Made by a program: the position numbers and the translations under genes
Shown: in pieces, positions 16,824-24,801 of the stretch
Layout: the number at the start of each line of letters is the position of its first letter
How positions within the stretch are numbered: position 1 is the stretch's first letter
Origin: Rhizobium tibeticum
Lineage (GTDB): Bacteria; Pseudomonadota; Alphaproteobacteria; Rhizobiales; Rhizobiaceae
DNA length: 64,000 bases
Direction of reading: 5' to 3'
Assembly (NCBI RefSeq): GCF_900110205.1
Contig: NZ_FOCV01000027.1
Location: 22,568-86,567 of the forward strand
The notes under the pieces: model-generated
What the model was told of the DNA's origin: nothing
What the model saw: the letters and a program-made list of their open reading frames with translations, nothing else
Database searches by the model: none

Positions 16824-17162
16824 ATGGACGCCGAACATCGTCTCGCGACGTATGGAAGCCTCGCGCCGGGCGAGATCAATCACGGACAGCTCGACGGCCT
16901 TCGCGGCACCTGGCGAAAGGGCACCGTCCGTGGCCGACTTCTCGAGGCCGGATGGGGAGCGCGGTTTGGCTTTCCCGGTCTCGTGCTCGATGACGAAGCC
17001 TTCGAAGTCCCTGTTTCAGTATTCGAATCCCCGGACCTTCCAGAACACTGGAAGCGTCTCGACGAGTTCGAGGGCGACAGCTATCAGCGTGTCGTCGCGA
17101 AGGTCACGGTTGGAGGCCAGCAGGTTGAAGCATTCGTCTACGCATTGGCGAAGATGACCTAA
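16824..17162 (+). CDS. Gamma-glutamylcyclotransferase-fold (AIG2-like) protein
   Basis: A 112-residue protein with the family's opening ATYGSLAPGEINHGQL, where Y-G-S-L is the substrate-binding P-loop-like turn, and the later RLDEFEGDSYQRVVAKVTV, in which Glu of the D-E-F-E-G motif is the usual catalytic acid. Typical members cleave gamma-glutamyl dipeptides to 5-oxoproline or are uncharacterised. The gene stands alone 147 bases after the NUDIX relic in the same direction; they could once have shared a transcript. Confidence 0.88.
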   Translation: MDAEHRLATYGSLAPGEINHGQLDGLRGTWRKGTVRGRLLEAGWGARFGFPGLVLDDEAFEVPVSVFESPDLPEHWKRLDEFEGDSYQRVVAKVTVGGQQVEAFVYALAKMT

Positions 17163-17292
17163 CTGAGCGGTTCATTCGGTCGAACTGAGATCGTCCTCTC
17201 CGGCATTCAGCATCGCGGCCAATATCCGCAGCCCGATCTCGAGTTGACCTAACAAGCGGCTGGGCCGGTGTTGAGCCTCGTTGTCCACTTCG

Positions 17293-18483
17293 CTACGCTG
17301 CGACTTGCCTAATCGCATGCGCAAAGACGGGCAAAGAGCGCTCGACCATCACATCGTTCGCGGTGAGGCTGATCCGCAGGCGGCCGGGCAACTGCGCGAC
17401 GCTCCCCGGCAGAACCCAGACGCCGTCGGCCGCAAGGCGCGCCGCGAATGCCATGTCGTCCGGGATCGGAGATCGCGGAATCAGATAGAAGGTGCCTTCG
17501 GGCACCGGTAGATCGTAGCCTGCTGCCCTAAGGCCTTCGACCATACGATCGCGGCGCCGTTCGAGGGCGGTAACATCGATGCAGAGCTTCTCAAGATCGG
17601 GCAGGGCTCGCTGCAGGGTTCGACCGGCGAAGGCCCAGCCATGCGATACCTGAGCTATGTCGACCGCCTCGCGCAGCCTCATGCGATCAGCCTCTGGCAT
17701 GTCCGCCCCGAGCGCGAGCCAGCCGAGGCGCTCGCCGGGTGCAAGCAGAGTCTTGCCGTAGGAGTAGGCGATCAGCGTGTGCGGATAGCTTTCGGCCGGG
17801 CTGATATGGGCGTTAGCGCCAAACACTAGCCGCGCATAGGGCTCGTCGGCAAGCAAGTAGATCACCTTGCCGTGTCGCTCGGATGCCGCGGCAAGCATAT
17901 CGGCGAGCGCATCGAGTTGAGCGCGCGGGAATATTCGACCGGTTGTGTTGTGTGGGGTATTCACCACGACGACGCGCGTGCGCGGCGTGATCGAGGCCGC
18001 GATCTTCTCAATATCGAGATCGAAATTGACGGGCGACAAGTCCACGGCAACGGGCGTGCCGGCGGCTCCGCGAATCTGAGCGCCATAGGCGAACCAGCCC
18101 GGGCGCGGATAGATGACCTCGTCGCCCACCTCGAGCACGGCGAGCAGCGCCGCCGCTATCGCGCCGAACCCTCCGGCGGTGATGGCGATGTCGGCCGGTT
18201 CGTAGGAGCGGCCGCGCGTTTCGCTCAGCTTGCGAGCGACCGTCTCGCGCGCCAAGGCATCGTATTTCTGGTAGCCGAACCAGTGAACGTCCTGCGGTTC
18301 AGCGTGGCGGACCAGCGCATCGACGAGGCCGCGCAACGGTGGCTCCTGCGGATTGCCGAACATGAAATCGCAAGCATCTGGACCGAGGCCATCTCCTTCG
18401 AGCACCCGTTGCGCGAAGTCCATGACCGCGCGCATTTCCTCTGTTACGGCGAGCATCCGGCTGGACACGGCGGCGATCGGCAT
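17293..18483 (-). CDS. Class I/II PLP-dependent aminotransferase
   Basis: A 396-residue fold-type I aminotransferase. Visible marks are AITAGGFGAIAAALLAVLEV (PLP phosphate loop), VVVNTPHNTTGRIFP (the N-x-P-x-N-P-T-G-like turn, here with H-N-T-T-G), LADEPYARLVFG (Asp/Tyr contacts to the cofactor), and YSYGKTLLAPGERLGW, where the Lys forms the Schiff base. The C-terminal R of GRLRISLTA is the substrate carboxylate-binding arginine. The family covers aspartate and aromatic aminotransferases and others; the substrate cannot be fixed. No biosynthetic partner is adjacent. Confidence 0.92.
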   Translation of the reverse strand: MPIAAVSSRMLAVTEEMRAVMDFAQRVLEGDGLGPDACDFMFGNPQEPPLRGLVDALVRHAEPQDVHWFGYQKYDALARETVARKLSETRGRSYEPADIAITAGGFGAIAAALLAVLEVGDEVIYPRPGWFAYGAQIRGAAGTPVAVDLSPVNFDLDIEKIAASITPRTRVVVVNTPHNTTGRIFPRAQLDALADMLAAASERHGKVIYLLADEPYARLVFGANAHISPAESYPHTLIAYSYGKTLLAPGERLGWLALGADMPEADRMRLREAVDIAQVSHGWAFAGRTLQRALPDLEKLCIDVTALERRRDRMVEGLRAAGYDLPVPEGTFYLIPRSPIPDDMAFAARLAADGVWVLPGSVAQLPGRLRISLTANDVMVERSLPVFAHAIRQVAA

Positions 18484-18704
18484 GGCGCACCCCCCCTGCG
18501 GGCGGCGCCTGTCCCCTCGGTCAAATACGCCGCCGACCCCGACATTATCATCTGTCGGCCTCCCAGTCGCAGGAAAGTTCTCGTCGGTTTCCCGACGCCA
18601 GGGCGCGGATCCTGAAGATGGCCTTGATGGCTGGTCGGGTTAACCCCGGCCTTTTTGCATCTTCGGCCTTTTCCGGCCGCAGCCTCGGTATAACCGCTTC
18701 CCAA

Positions 18705-19049
18705 TCACGTCGGATGTGCCTGAAGGGCCGCATAAGCGGACGATTCTGCCTTCTTCTTCAGCTTGCGGAGAACTGGGGTTTTCTCGGCAGGGTTCTCCCC
18801 ATCGTCGGGATCGATCCCCGAGCCGACCTCGTCCATTCGGTGTTTTATCGCGAGCGCGTAGATGGTGTTCAGGATATTCGGATCTTTTACATGAGGATCT
18901 GTAAGCGCCAGAAGCGAGGCACGCACAATCTTCTTGCTGGTCGCCTTGGGACAACGTTTCAACACGAAATCGTAAAGCCCCTTGCCGGCAAGACCTTCTG
19001 TGGCGCCATCCAAAAGCGCCACATAGACTCGTTTCCGCTTCTCACTCAC
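18705..19049 (-). CDS. Small conserved hypothetical protein
   Basis: A 114-residue protein read from a GTG at 19049, chosen because AGAGGGAGGCGAGAC precedes it at the right distance; an ATG 42 bases upstream has no such site. The sequence SEKRKRVYVALLDGATEGLA and KATSKKIVRASLLALTDPHV is helical and basic at first, with an acidic loop GIDPDDGEN and a basic tail LRKLKKKAE. It looks like a small nucleic-acid-associated or housekeeping orphan found across rhizobia, but I cannot name a family. It stands alone. Confidence 0.7.
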   Translation of the reverse strand: MSEKRKRVYVALLDGATEGLAGKGLYDFVLKRCPKATSKKIVRASLLALTDPHVKDPNILNTIYALAIKHRMDEVGSGIDPDDGENPAEKTPVLRKLKKKAESSAYAALQAHPT

Positions 19050-19269
19050 GTCTCGCCTCCCTCTTGAACTTGTGGTGATAATTTCTGTCATAAAAACGTC
19101 ATACGCAACAGACTGCAGCGCGCAATAAGAGCGAGCTCTCCAAAACCTCGGCCTCCGAGACAAACGATGGCCGCTCTCTAGCCTACTCCCTTCGAACAGA
19201 TTTGATTTCCGCGTGTGCTCTGACACCATGCTCTCACCGAGGGTGGGGGCGCCGTGAGGGGGAACGCAA

Positions 19270-19497
19270 ATGGACGACGACGAACTAGCCATGATCGAGG
19301 CCGAATACCAGGGCAACGATATCTTCGTGGTGTCGAACGACCCGCTGATAGGGCGGCTTGAGCTCGTGGCAGACGAAGGCGGAGTAGTCGAAGTAAGGCT
19401 CGACCGCGCCACCGCAGAAGATTTGCTATCGGCGCTGGTGCAGTTCCTTGATCAAGGTGAAGGCGAGGACGCTCCGAAGTTCTCGACGCTGCAATGA
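19270..19497 (+). CDS. Small acidic hypothetical protein
   Basis: A 75-residue protein, strongly acidic, with a compact alternating pattern (DIFVVSNDPLIGRLELVADE and VRLDRATAEDLLSALVQFLD) that suggests a small alpha/beta domain. A GGGGGAAC sequence lies just before the ATG. Its stop overlaps the start of the next gene in an ATGA, so the two are translationally coupled. I do not recognise the family. Confidence 0.65.
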   Translation: MDDDELAMIEAEYQGNDIFVVSNDPLIGRLELVADEGGVVEVRLDRATAEDLLSALVQFLDQGEGEDAPKFSTLQ

Positions 19498-19706
19498 GCG
19501 GGTTTACAGAGGAAGAGATCGCCGCCGAGCTGAAGCGGCGCAACGATGCGATTAGATTGGAAGAGGAAGGCAGGAAAGCAGCGTGGCGTCGTGCCGAACT
19601 CGTCGAACTGGAGCCGGCAGACACCAGGTGCCTCCGTTGTGGCAGGCCGATCCGATGGTGGGAGGCCACGAGCCCCGAAACTCCTTTGTGCGACATCTGC
19701 CTCTGA
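19494..19706 (+). CDS. Small zinc-ribbon-like protein
   Basis: A 70-residue protein that starts within the ATGA overlap with the upstream gene. An N-terminal charged helix (FTEEEIAAELKRRNDAIRLE) is followed by C-L-R-C-G-R-P and, 22 residues on, C-D-I-C at the very end. The paired CxxC motifs make a likely four-cysteine zinc ribbon. Its function is unknown; coupling to the acidic protein upstream suggests that the two work together. Confidence 0.7.
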   Translation: MSGFTEEEIAAELKRRNDAIRLEEEGRKAAWRRAELVELEPADTRCLRCGRPIRWWEATSPETPLCDICL

Positions 19707-19815
19707 ACGCCGCCACGGCGCCAATCGTCCGTCGCTCCGGCGAGGCGCACATATTGCCACACAGAAGCCCGCAGACGCGCATCCGGTATTTGCTAGACTC
19801 TGGTCTCTGACGCGG

Positions 19816-20056
19816 TTAAGTCGCCAATCGCGCTCCTGGGTCTCCCTCGTCCGGCTCGCTGACCTCACCAAGTGCGGTGACGATATCATCCGGCGATGTA
19901 ACACCCGAGCTGACCAGCAGTATGGCCTTATTAAGAGCAACATCGGCCGCGTTCGCAGTTGGGATCGAGATGATTTGCCTGCAGCCAGCGATTAAGCGCG
20001 GATGTTACAAGCTCTATTTCTTCGTCGGTGTAGGAAAGTAGATCGAAAAGAGACAT
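19816..20056 (-). pseudogene. Small conserved gene with a one-base frameshift
   Basis: The gene starts at an ATG with GGAGG eight bases upstream. The first frame reads MSLFDLLSYTDEEIELVTSA and LNRWLQANHLDPNCERG, then hits a stop after about 41 residues. The next frame continues naturally as DVALNKAILLVSSGVTSPDD and IVTALGEVSEPDEGDPGAR. The total length is 3n+1, so a single inserted base in the GGCCGATG area would explain it. I infer one 79-residue protein of unknown function, now broken or mis-sequenced. Confidence 0.55.
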
Positions 20057-20310
20057 AGCGGCGCCTCCAATCAAACTGTCTCTCAAGCGGCCGGCACCCG
20101 ATGGCAGACGACGGCCGACACAATACTACGCCTTACTGGCGTCACCTGCAAAGGGGCGTCCTCAAGGCTGCAGAGGAACGTTGCAGGGCAATTCCCGCGC
20201 TCGGGCGGCGGCTAAGTGCTGGTGATAATTCGGCTGGATCGCTCACCAGGTCTTGGTAGTATCAGAGCCATCCTACGTCAAAATTTCGCAGCAGAGTATC
20301 CAGAGCCCTC

Positions 20311-20601
20311 CTAATCCGCGCGGCGCCCGCCGCGGAAGAACCACCCGAAATACAGACAGATAAGAAAGAGCACAAAGTGGACCGTGCCGCGCACGGCACT
20401 GAGCTCAGGCGACTGCACAGCGCTGGTCCACATCAGCGGGATCGGGATCTTCGCCAAGTAGAAGTAGAATTGCATCCCGCTGCTGACGAAGAACGCGCCG
20501 GCAAGGAGTTTGCGGTACTCGCGGTATCGCATCGCGACGTAGAGTGTCGGCAGCCCAATGACGATGATCGCGGCAACAAGATATGGCAGCATGGGCCTCA
20601 T
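20311..20601 (-). CDS. Small multi-pass membrane protein
   Basis: Up to 96 residues from the start at 20601 (93 from the ATG at 20592). Three hydrophobic segments are visible: LPYLVAAIIVIGLPTLYVA, LLAGAFFVSSGMQFYFYLA and TVHFVLFLICLYFGWFF. The tail is basic (RGGRRAD). The gene is divergent from a GbsR/MarR-like regulator, and a perfect 22-bp palindrome lies between the two starts, so control by that regulator is likely. I do not recognise the family. Confidence 0.65.
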   Translation of the reverse strand: MRPMLPYLVAAIIVIGLPTLYVAMRYREYRKLLAGAFFVSSGMQFYFYLAKIPIPLMWTSAVQSPELSAVRGTVHFVLFLICLYFGWFFRGGRRAD

Positions 20602-20637
20602 CCTGGGCTCGCGCTTGCCGCCGGTCCGTTCTTCTAC

Positions 20638-20659
20638 ATATTCGGCATATGCCGAATAT
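20638..20659. promoter_or_regulatory. Perfect 22-bp palindrome, candidate operator
   Basis: ATATTCGGCAT and ATGCCGAATAT are exact reverse complements with no spacer. The site covers the start codon of the regulator at 20649 and lies some 40 bases upstream of the divergent membrane-protein gene. A bound dimer could block both translation-start DNA and divergent transcription. Confidence 0.7.
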
Positions 20660-20933
20660 ATCAAACAAGGTGGGCGAGGACGAGCGGCGCTTCATGGAGG
20701 ACGTGGGTCGGCTGCTCGCGCCATGGGGCGTACCACCCGTCGCCGCCCGGCTCTATGGGCGTCTACTTCTCTGTCCTAACTCCGTCGGCCTCGACCAGAT
20801 CACCGCGGATCTTGGGATCGGCAAGAGCAGCGCACGCATGGCCGCTCGGTTGCTGGAGAGCTCCACGCTGTCGCGCCGCCATCATGCCCCAGGTACGAAG
20901 GGCGCGCTTTTGCTTCAATCGGGAGAAGCATGA
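20649..20933 (+). CDS. GbsR/MarR-like winged-helix regulator
   Basis: A 94-residue protein beginning MPNISNKVGEDERRFMEDVG. The segment LLAPWGVPPVAARLYGRLLL followed by ITADLGIGKSSARMAARLLE matches the GbsR-type helix-turn-helix, in which one helix is presented by PxxxARLYGxLLL. It is shorter than usual GbsR proteins (150-180 residues): the C-terminal dimerisation part is missing and the protein stops at LLLQSGEA just before the next gene. It may be a minimal or truncated repressor. The start codon lies in the palindrome, which suggests autoregulation. Confidence 0.75.
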   Translation: MPNISNKVGEDERRFMEDVGRLLAPWGVPPVAARLYGRLLLCPNSVGLDQITADLGIGKSSARMAARLLESSTLSRRHHAPGTKGALLLQSGEA

Positions 20934-20934
20934 A

Positions 20935-21618
20935 ATGGGCCTCGTTCTAAATCTTCTTGCCCAGACAATCGTCTGGTTCGGGCTCATGGGCGCGATCATC
21001 TTCGGTGCTGCAGGAACGATAGACTACACCGGCGGGTGGCTCTATCTGGGCGTGATGATCGCCATCTCTGTTGTATTTGGGTTGCACATGGCGCGCGTCG
21101 ATCCCGGTCTCCTTCGAGAGCGCCTAAAGCCGCCGGTGCAGAAGGACCAGCCGCTCGCGGACAAGCTGGTCCTCATCCCAATCCTGCTTCTCATGTTTGG
21201 AGGGCTGGGACTCATGGCAGCGGATGCTGCGCGCTGGCACTGGTCGATAATGCCACCTTCCGTGCAGTGGGCAGGATGCGGCTTACTCCTGGCGGCGATT
21301 TTGTTCATATACTGGACCATGCGCACGAACAGCTTCGCGGCGCCGGTCGTGAAAATACAAAGGGACCGCGGCCAGGCGGTCATCACGACAGGCCCTTATG
21401 CCATCGTCCGCCATCCGCTCTATTTCGGCGCACTCTTCTATATCGCCGGTACCTCGCTCGTGCTCGGCTCGTGGTGGGGCCTCGTGGCGGTTCCCAGCCT
21501 CGCCCTCTTGCTCGGCATCCGGATCGGCATTGAAGAAAAGACGCTGCGCACGGGTCTCGATGGCTATGACGATTATGCGCGCCGCGTGCGCTGGCGCCTG
21601 ATTCCGCTCGTCTGGTGA
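20935..21618 (+). CDS. Isoprenylcysteine carboxyl methyltransferase-like membrane protein
   Basis: A 227-residue integral membrane protein starting one base after the regulator stop, so the two form an operon. Hydrophobic segments occupy residues 3-30, 35-55, 80-100 and 115-135. The C-terminal catalytic region has TTGPYAIVRHPLYFGALFYI, the conserved R-H-P-x-Y motif of the ICMT/PEMT family, and later IRIGIEEKTLRTGLDGYDDY with E-E and Y-x-x-Y contacts to S-adenosylmethionine. Bacterial members methylate membrane lipids or unknown substrates, as there is no prenylation in bacteria. Confidence 0.85.
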   Translation: MGLVLNLLAQTIVWFGLMGAIIFGAAGTIDYTGGWLYLGVMIAISVVFGLHMARVDPGLLRERLKPPVQKDQPLADKLVLIPILLLMFGGLGLMAADAARWHWSIMPPSVQWAGCGLLLAAILFIYWTMRTNSFAAPVVKIQRDRGQAVITTGPYAIVRHPLYFGALFYIAGTSLVLGSWWGLVAVPSLALLLGIRIGIEEKTLRTGLDGYDDYARRVRWRLIPLVW

Positions 21619-21830
21619 GACTGCCCACCGCCCACATTCCGGCAAGAGCTTCCCCCAGCCTATGGCATCAGATGATACGGCGAGGAGCCGTGAACATCCG
21701 TCCGATGACGTGGACGGCGAAGCAGCAACAGAGGAAAGGGGCTGCGTTGGTGAGAAAACGGACCAATGATTTTTGGTCGTTCATGCCGATCAGGGCCGGC
21801 CGTCTGAAAATGGATCGATCCTTCAAGTTC

Positions 21831-23438
21831 CTACCCGTGGAAGGGTGGAGAGCGGTCCTTCGCCTCGCTCTCCGGAAAGATGACGTTATGCTCGGAACCT
21901 GTCGATTGATGTTCCGCCTCTCGTAGCAGGCGGTCGAGACAGGTCGCCCAATCCTTGTTGCGAGCTCTGAACGGCCCGAGCGCGTCGCCTGCAGTCTCCA
22001 GAGGATCGCTTGCAGCGGCGGCAAGGCGGCGAGCGTCCTGTGTATGTCCCAAGGCCATTTGGCAGCACGCTTGAATGCGCAGCAGCGCCGGCCAGTCCGG
22101 CCGCGCCTTGAGCGCCACGCGCCCCGTGTCGAGCGCGCCTTCGACGTCGCCCGAAAAAAATAACGCAAGCATCAGGAGACTGAACCAGACCGCATTTTGC
22201 GGGTCGTGCGGGTTGAGTTCGAGGCCGCGCGCCAGCGGCTTGCACGCGCCGACCGCATCGCCCGCGAACAGACGGGCCATGCCAAGGACAAGATATCCCA
22301 AAGCGAAGCTCGGACCGAGCTCGATCGACCGCTCCGCTGCGAGCATTGCTTGATCCACCCTGCCTGTGTAGTTCGACACGATCGCCAGCGCGTAGTGCGC
22401 ATATGGATTGCGGGCGTCGAGATATATGGCCCGCAGGGCCGCATCGAGTCCTTCCCTTTCATCCGCGTCGGGATTTTCCGACCAGCCATAGGCGATGAGG
22501 CCAGCATTGACCCGCGCTCGCCAGATCTGCGCTTCGGGAAGCAAGGGATCAAGTTCTGCAGCCTCACGGAAGAACCGCCGCGCGAGAAGATGGGTTGGCT
22601 GGGTCACCTTGTGAAAATTGAATGTGCCTTGCCGCACGAGGTCCCAGGCGGTCACGTTGCCGGTGTGCGGCGCGACTTGAAGTCCATGGCGCAACAGCAG
22701 CTCGGGCTCGATCGCTGCGGCGATCCGCTCGGCGATGGCGTCCTGCACCGCAAATACTTCCGCCACTTGAAGATCGTAGTGTTCGGACCAGACGGTGGCC
22801 TCCTTAATGGCATCGGCAAGATGCACGGATATCCGCATCCGATCCCCGGTGCGCCGAATGGTTCCATCCGCGACAAAATCGACACCAAGTTGCTGTGCAA
22901 TTGACTTCGGATCCCTCGGGCCATTCCTTAGTGCGAAGCTCGCCCCGCGCGCCGCGACACGGAACCATCGGAACCGCGCGAGCGCCATGATCAGATCGTC
23001 AGCGATTCCGTCAGCCAAATACTGTTTCTCCGCGTCCCCGCCGAGATTCTCAAAAGGCAATACTGCAATCGCGGGGCTGGATCTCGCCTCCGCATGCCCT
23101 CCGCCATCGGGGCCGTCGCTACGCCGCTCGGTCGACACGCCAAATCTGTATCCCACCCGTGAGACCGTGACGATCCAATCGCCGCCGTCTGATGCTGGGC
23201 CGAGCAGCTTGCGAAGGGCAGCAATCTGGACGGAAAGATTACTCTCCTCGACTGCAAGGCCCGGCCATGCGGCGTCCATCAGCGCCGACTTGGCAACAAC
23301 CCGCCCATCCGCCGCGAGCAGAACGGCAAGCAGCGACGCGCCGCGGGCGCCGATGGCGACAGGCCGGTTGTCACGGAGAAGGCATCCATTCTCCGTGATG
23401 AACTCGAACGGGCCGAATGCAAGGCGCTGCGTGTTCAT
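21831..23438 (-). CDS. Winged-helix regulator with TolB-like and TPR domains
   Basis: A 535-residue protein. Residues 1-105 form an OmpR/PhoB-type winged helix (FGPFEFITENGCLLRD; EESNLSVQIAALRKLLG; IVTVSRVGYRFGV), as in CadC. Residues 120-260 form a TolB-like N-terminal domain (IAVLPFENLGGDAEKQYLAD; ADDLIMAL). The remainder is tetratricopeptide repeats. There is no transmembrane segment and no receiver. It is divergent from the cupin-RidA pair and probably controls it. Its middle and C-terminal parts are related to those of the cyclase at 36815-38587. Confidence 0.9.
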   Translation of the reverse strand: MNTQRLAFGPFEFITENGCLLRDNRPVAIGARGASLLAVLLAADGRVVAKSALMDAAWPGLAVEESNLSVQIAALRKLLGPASDGGDWIVTVSRVGYRFGVSTERRSDGPDGGGHAEARSSPAIAVLPFENLGGDAEKQYLADGIADDLIMALARFRWFRVAARGASFALRNGPRDPKSIAQQLGVDFVADGTIRRTGDRMRISVHLADAIKEATVWSEHYDLQVAEVFAVQDAIAERIAAAIEPELLLRHGLQVAPHTGNVTAWDLVRQGTFNFHKVTQPTHLLARRFFREAAELDPLLPEAQIWRARVNAGLIAYGWSENPDADEREGLDAALRAIYLDARNPYAHYALAIVSNYTGRVDQAMLAAERSIELGPSFALGYLVLGMARLFAGDAVGACKPLARGLELNPHDPQNAVWFSLLMLALFFSGDVEGALDTGRVALKARPDWPALLRIQACCQMALGHTQDARRLAAAASDPLETAGDALGPFRARNKDWATCLDRLLREAEHQSTGSEHNVIFPESEAKDRSPPFHG

Positions 23439-23559
23439 GATTGGAAATGATACGCCGATTTCGCAGCATTTCGGGATTTTTCGGGCACGGTTTTAGGACT
23501 TATGCCGACCCCGCGAGCAGAGTCAGGTCGATTTTGCAGCCGCATGGAAGGGGAAAGCA

Positions 23560-23994
23560 ATGACGAATGAAGCAATGCAACCGAGAACCGGCCATTCCTC
23601 AACCGCCCAAGTCGTGCGCGGCAGTGGCAGCTACGTTGCCGAGCAGGGATCCGTTTATCGCTCAGGTGTCGCGGCGGAAAGTGTTGGATCCACCATACTG
23701 TGGCTCGGGATGATTTCGCTATCCGCAGGCAAGCGGACCAGCGCCCATCGCCACGAGGGGCACGAGACGGCGCTCCTTATGACCGCAGGCAAAGAGATCG
23801 AGATCTGGTCGGGGGCCAAGCTTGAACGGTGCGATCAGGTCCGCCCCGGCGATTACTTGTTTGTTCCGGCCGGCGTTCCGCATGTGGCCGTGAATCGCAG
23901 CACCGAAAATGCCGAGTTCCTTGGTGCGCGCAACGACCCCGCAGCGAACGAGAGCGTGGTGCTGATGCCGGAACTCGACGACATCGTGCCTTGA
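23560..23994 (+). CDS. Single-domain cupin protein
   Basis: A 144-residue protein with both cupin motifs: the first around residues 63-84 (SAHRHEGHETALLMTAGKEI, with H-x-H and Glu metal ligands) and the second around 100-118 (DYLFVPAGVPHVAVNRS, with the last His ligand). It is probably a small metal-dependent dioxygenase, isomerase or sensor. AAGGGGAAAGCA precedes the ATG. It is followed 18 bases later by a RidA-family gene, forming a two-gene operon divergent from the winged-helix/TPR regulator. Confidence 0.88.
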   Translation: MTNEAMQPRTGHSSTAQVVRGSGSYVAEQGSVYRSGVAAESVGSTILWLGMISLSAGKRTSAHRHEGHETALLMTAGKEIEIWSGAKLERCDQVRPGDYLFVPAGVPHVAVNRSTENAEFLGARNDPAANESVVLMPELDDIVP

Positions 23995-24012
23995 TGAGCG
24001 AGGAGATCTATT

Positions 24013-24495
24013 ATGGCTATCATCGAACAACGCCTCACCGCCATGGGTCTGGAATTGCCCGCGCCTTTGAGAGTTCGTGAGGGGCTGCAAATGCCGTTCG
24101 CCTGGGTCCGAGTGCGCGGCAACCGTGCCTACATCTCGGGTCACGTCGCATGCAATCGGGATGGAACATTGGCAAAACCCCTCGGCAAGGTCGGGGCCGA
24201 CGTTTCGCCGGAGCAGGGTTACGCCTCGGCGCGGCTCGTTGCACTGGCTCATCTCGCGAGTCTCAAGCGGGCTGTCGGCGACCTCGATCGGGTTACGGCT
24301 TGGCTGCGCGTCTTCGCTATGGTGAATGTTGCTCCAGGTTTTAACGAGACGCCGCTGGTCACAAATGGCTATTCCGATCTGATACTGGAACTCTACGGGC
24401 TCGACGCCGGTGCTCACGCCCGCTCGTCGATCGGCATGGCCATACCCTTGAATGCGCCCGTAAACTGCGAAGCGGAAGTGGAAATCGACGGATGA
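24013..24495 (+). CDS. RidA/YjgF-family protein
   Basis: A 160-residue protein of the Rid group with an N-terminal extension. It contains RVRGNRAYISGHVACNRDG, ASARLVALAHLASLKRAVGD and the ending NAPVNCEAEVEIDG, in place of the canonical R-x-x-V-E-V-E tail; the RidA catalytic arginine is replaced here by N-C-E-A-E-V, so this is likely a Rid2-7-type variant. These proteins hydrolyse reactive imines or enamines. Coupled to the cupin, it may clear an intermediate of the same pathway. GAGGAGATCTATT precedes the ATG. Confidence 0.88.
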   Translation: MAIIEQRLTAMGLELPAPLRVREGLQMPFAWVRVRGNRAYISGHVACNRDGTLAKPLGKVGADVSPEQGYASARLVALAHLASLKRAVGDLDRVTAWLRVFAMVNVAPGFNETPLVTNGYSDLILELYGLDAGAHARSSIGMAIPLNAPVNCEAEVEIDG

Positions 24496-24801
24496 CCGCT
24501 TGGGTCGAGAGCGGAACGCCGACGGAGCCGGGGCAGGATCCACGACATGTCGGGACGGTCGAGCCGATGTGGACGCTCTTGGATCTCACCCCCGGAGGCC
24601 GGCCGGATGCCAGCGAGCAGACCGAATACGAATGAGGAAACGGAGAGGAACTTCGGCCTCGGAAACGTGATGTGTGAAAACGCGCAACGACTGCACATCA
24701 ACTCCCCTAGGCCGCGCTGAACTGTCGTCCCGCTTCCATCTGCCAGAAGCAGCCCTTACCGATGCCGGCCCAATCGGGCCGGCTGGAGACAGCTTGATCG
24801 A
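24496..24801. other. Non-coding stretch with a GC-rich hairpin
   Basis: No supported gene. At 24764-24783 GCCGGCCC-AATC-GGGCCGGC forms a perfect 8-bp stem and 4-base loop, placed between the convergent ends of the RidA gene and the dioxygenase gene. It lacks a T-run but could limit read-through from both sides. Confidence 0.5.
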
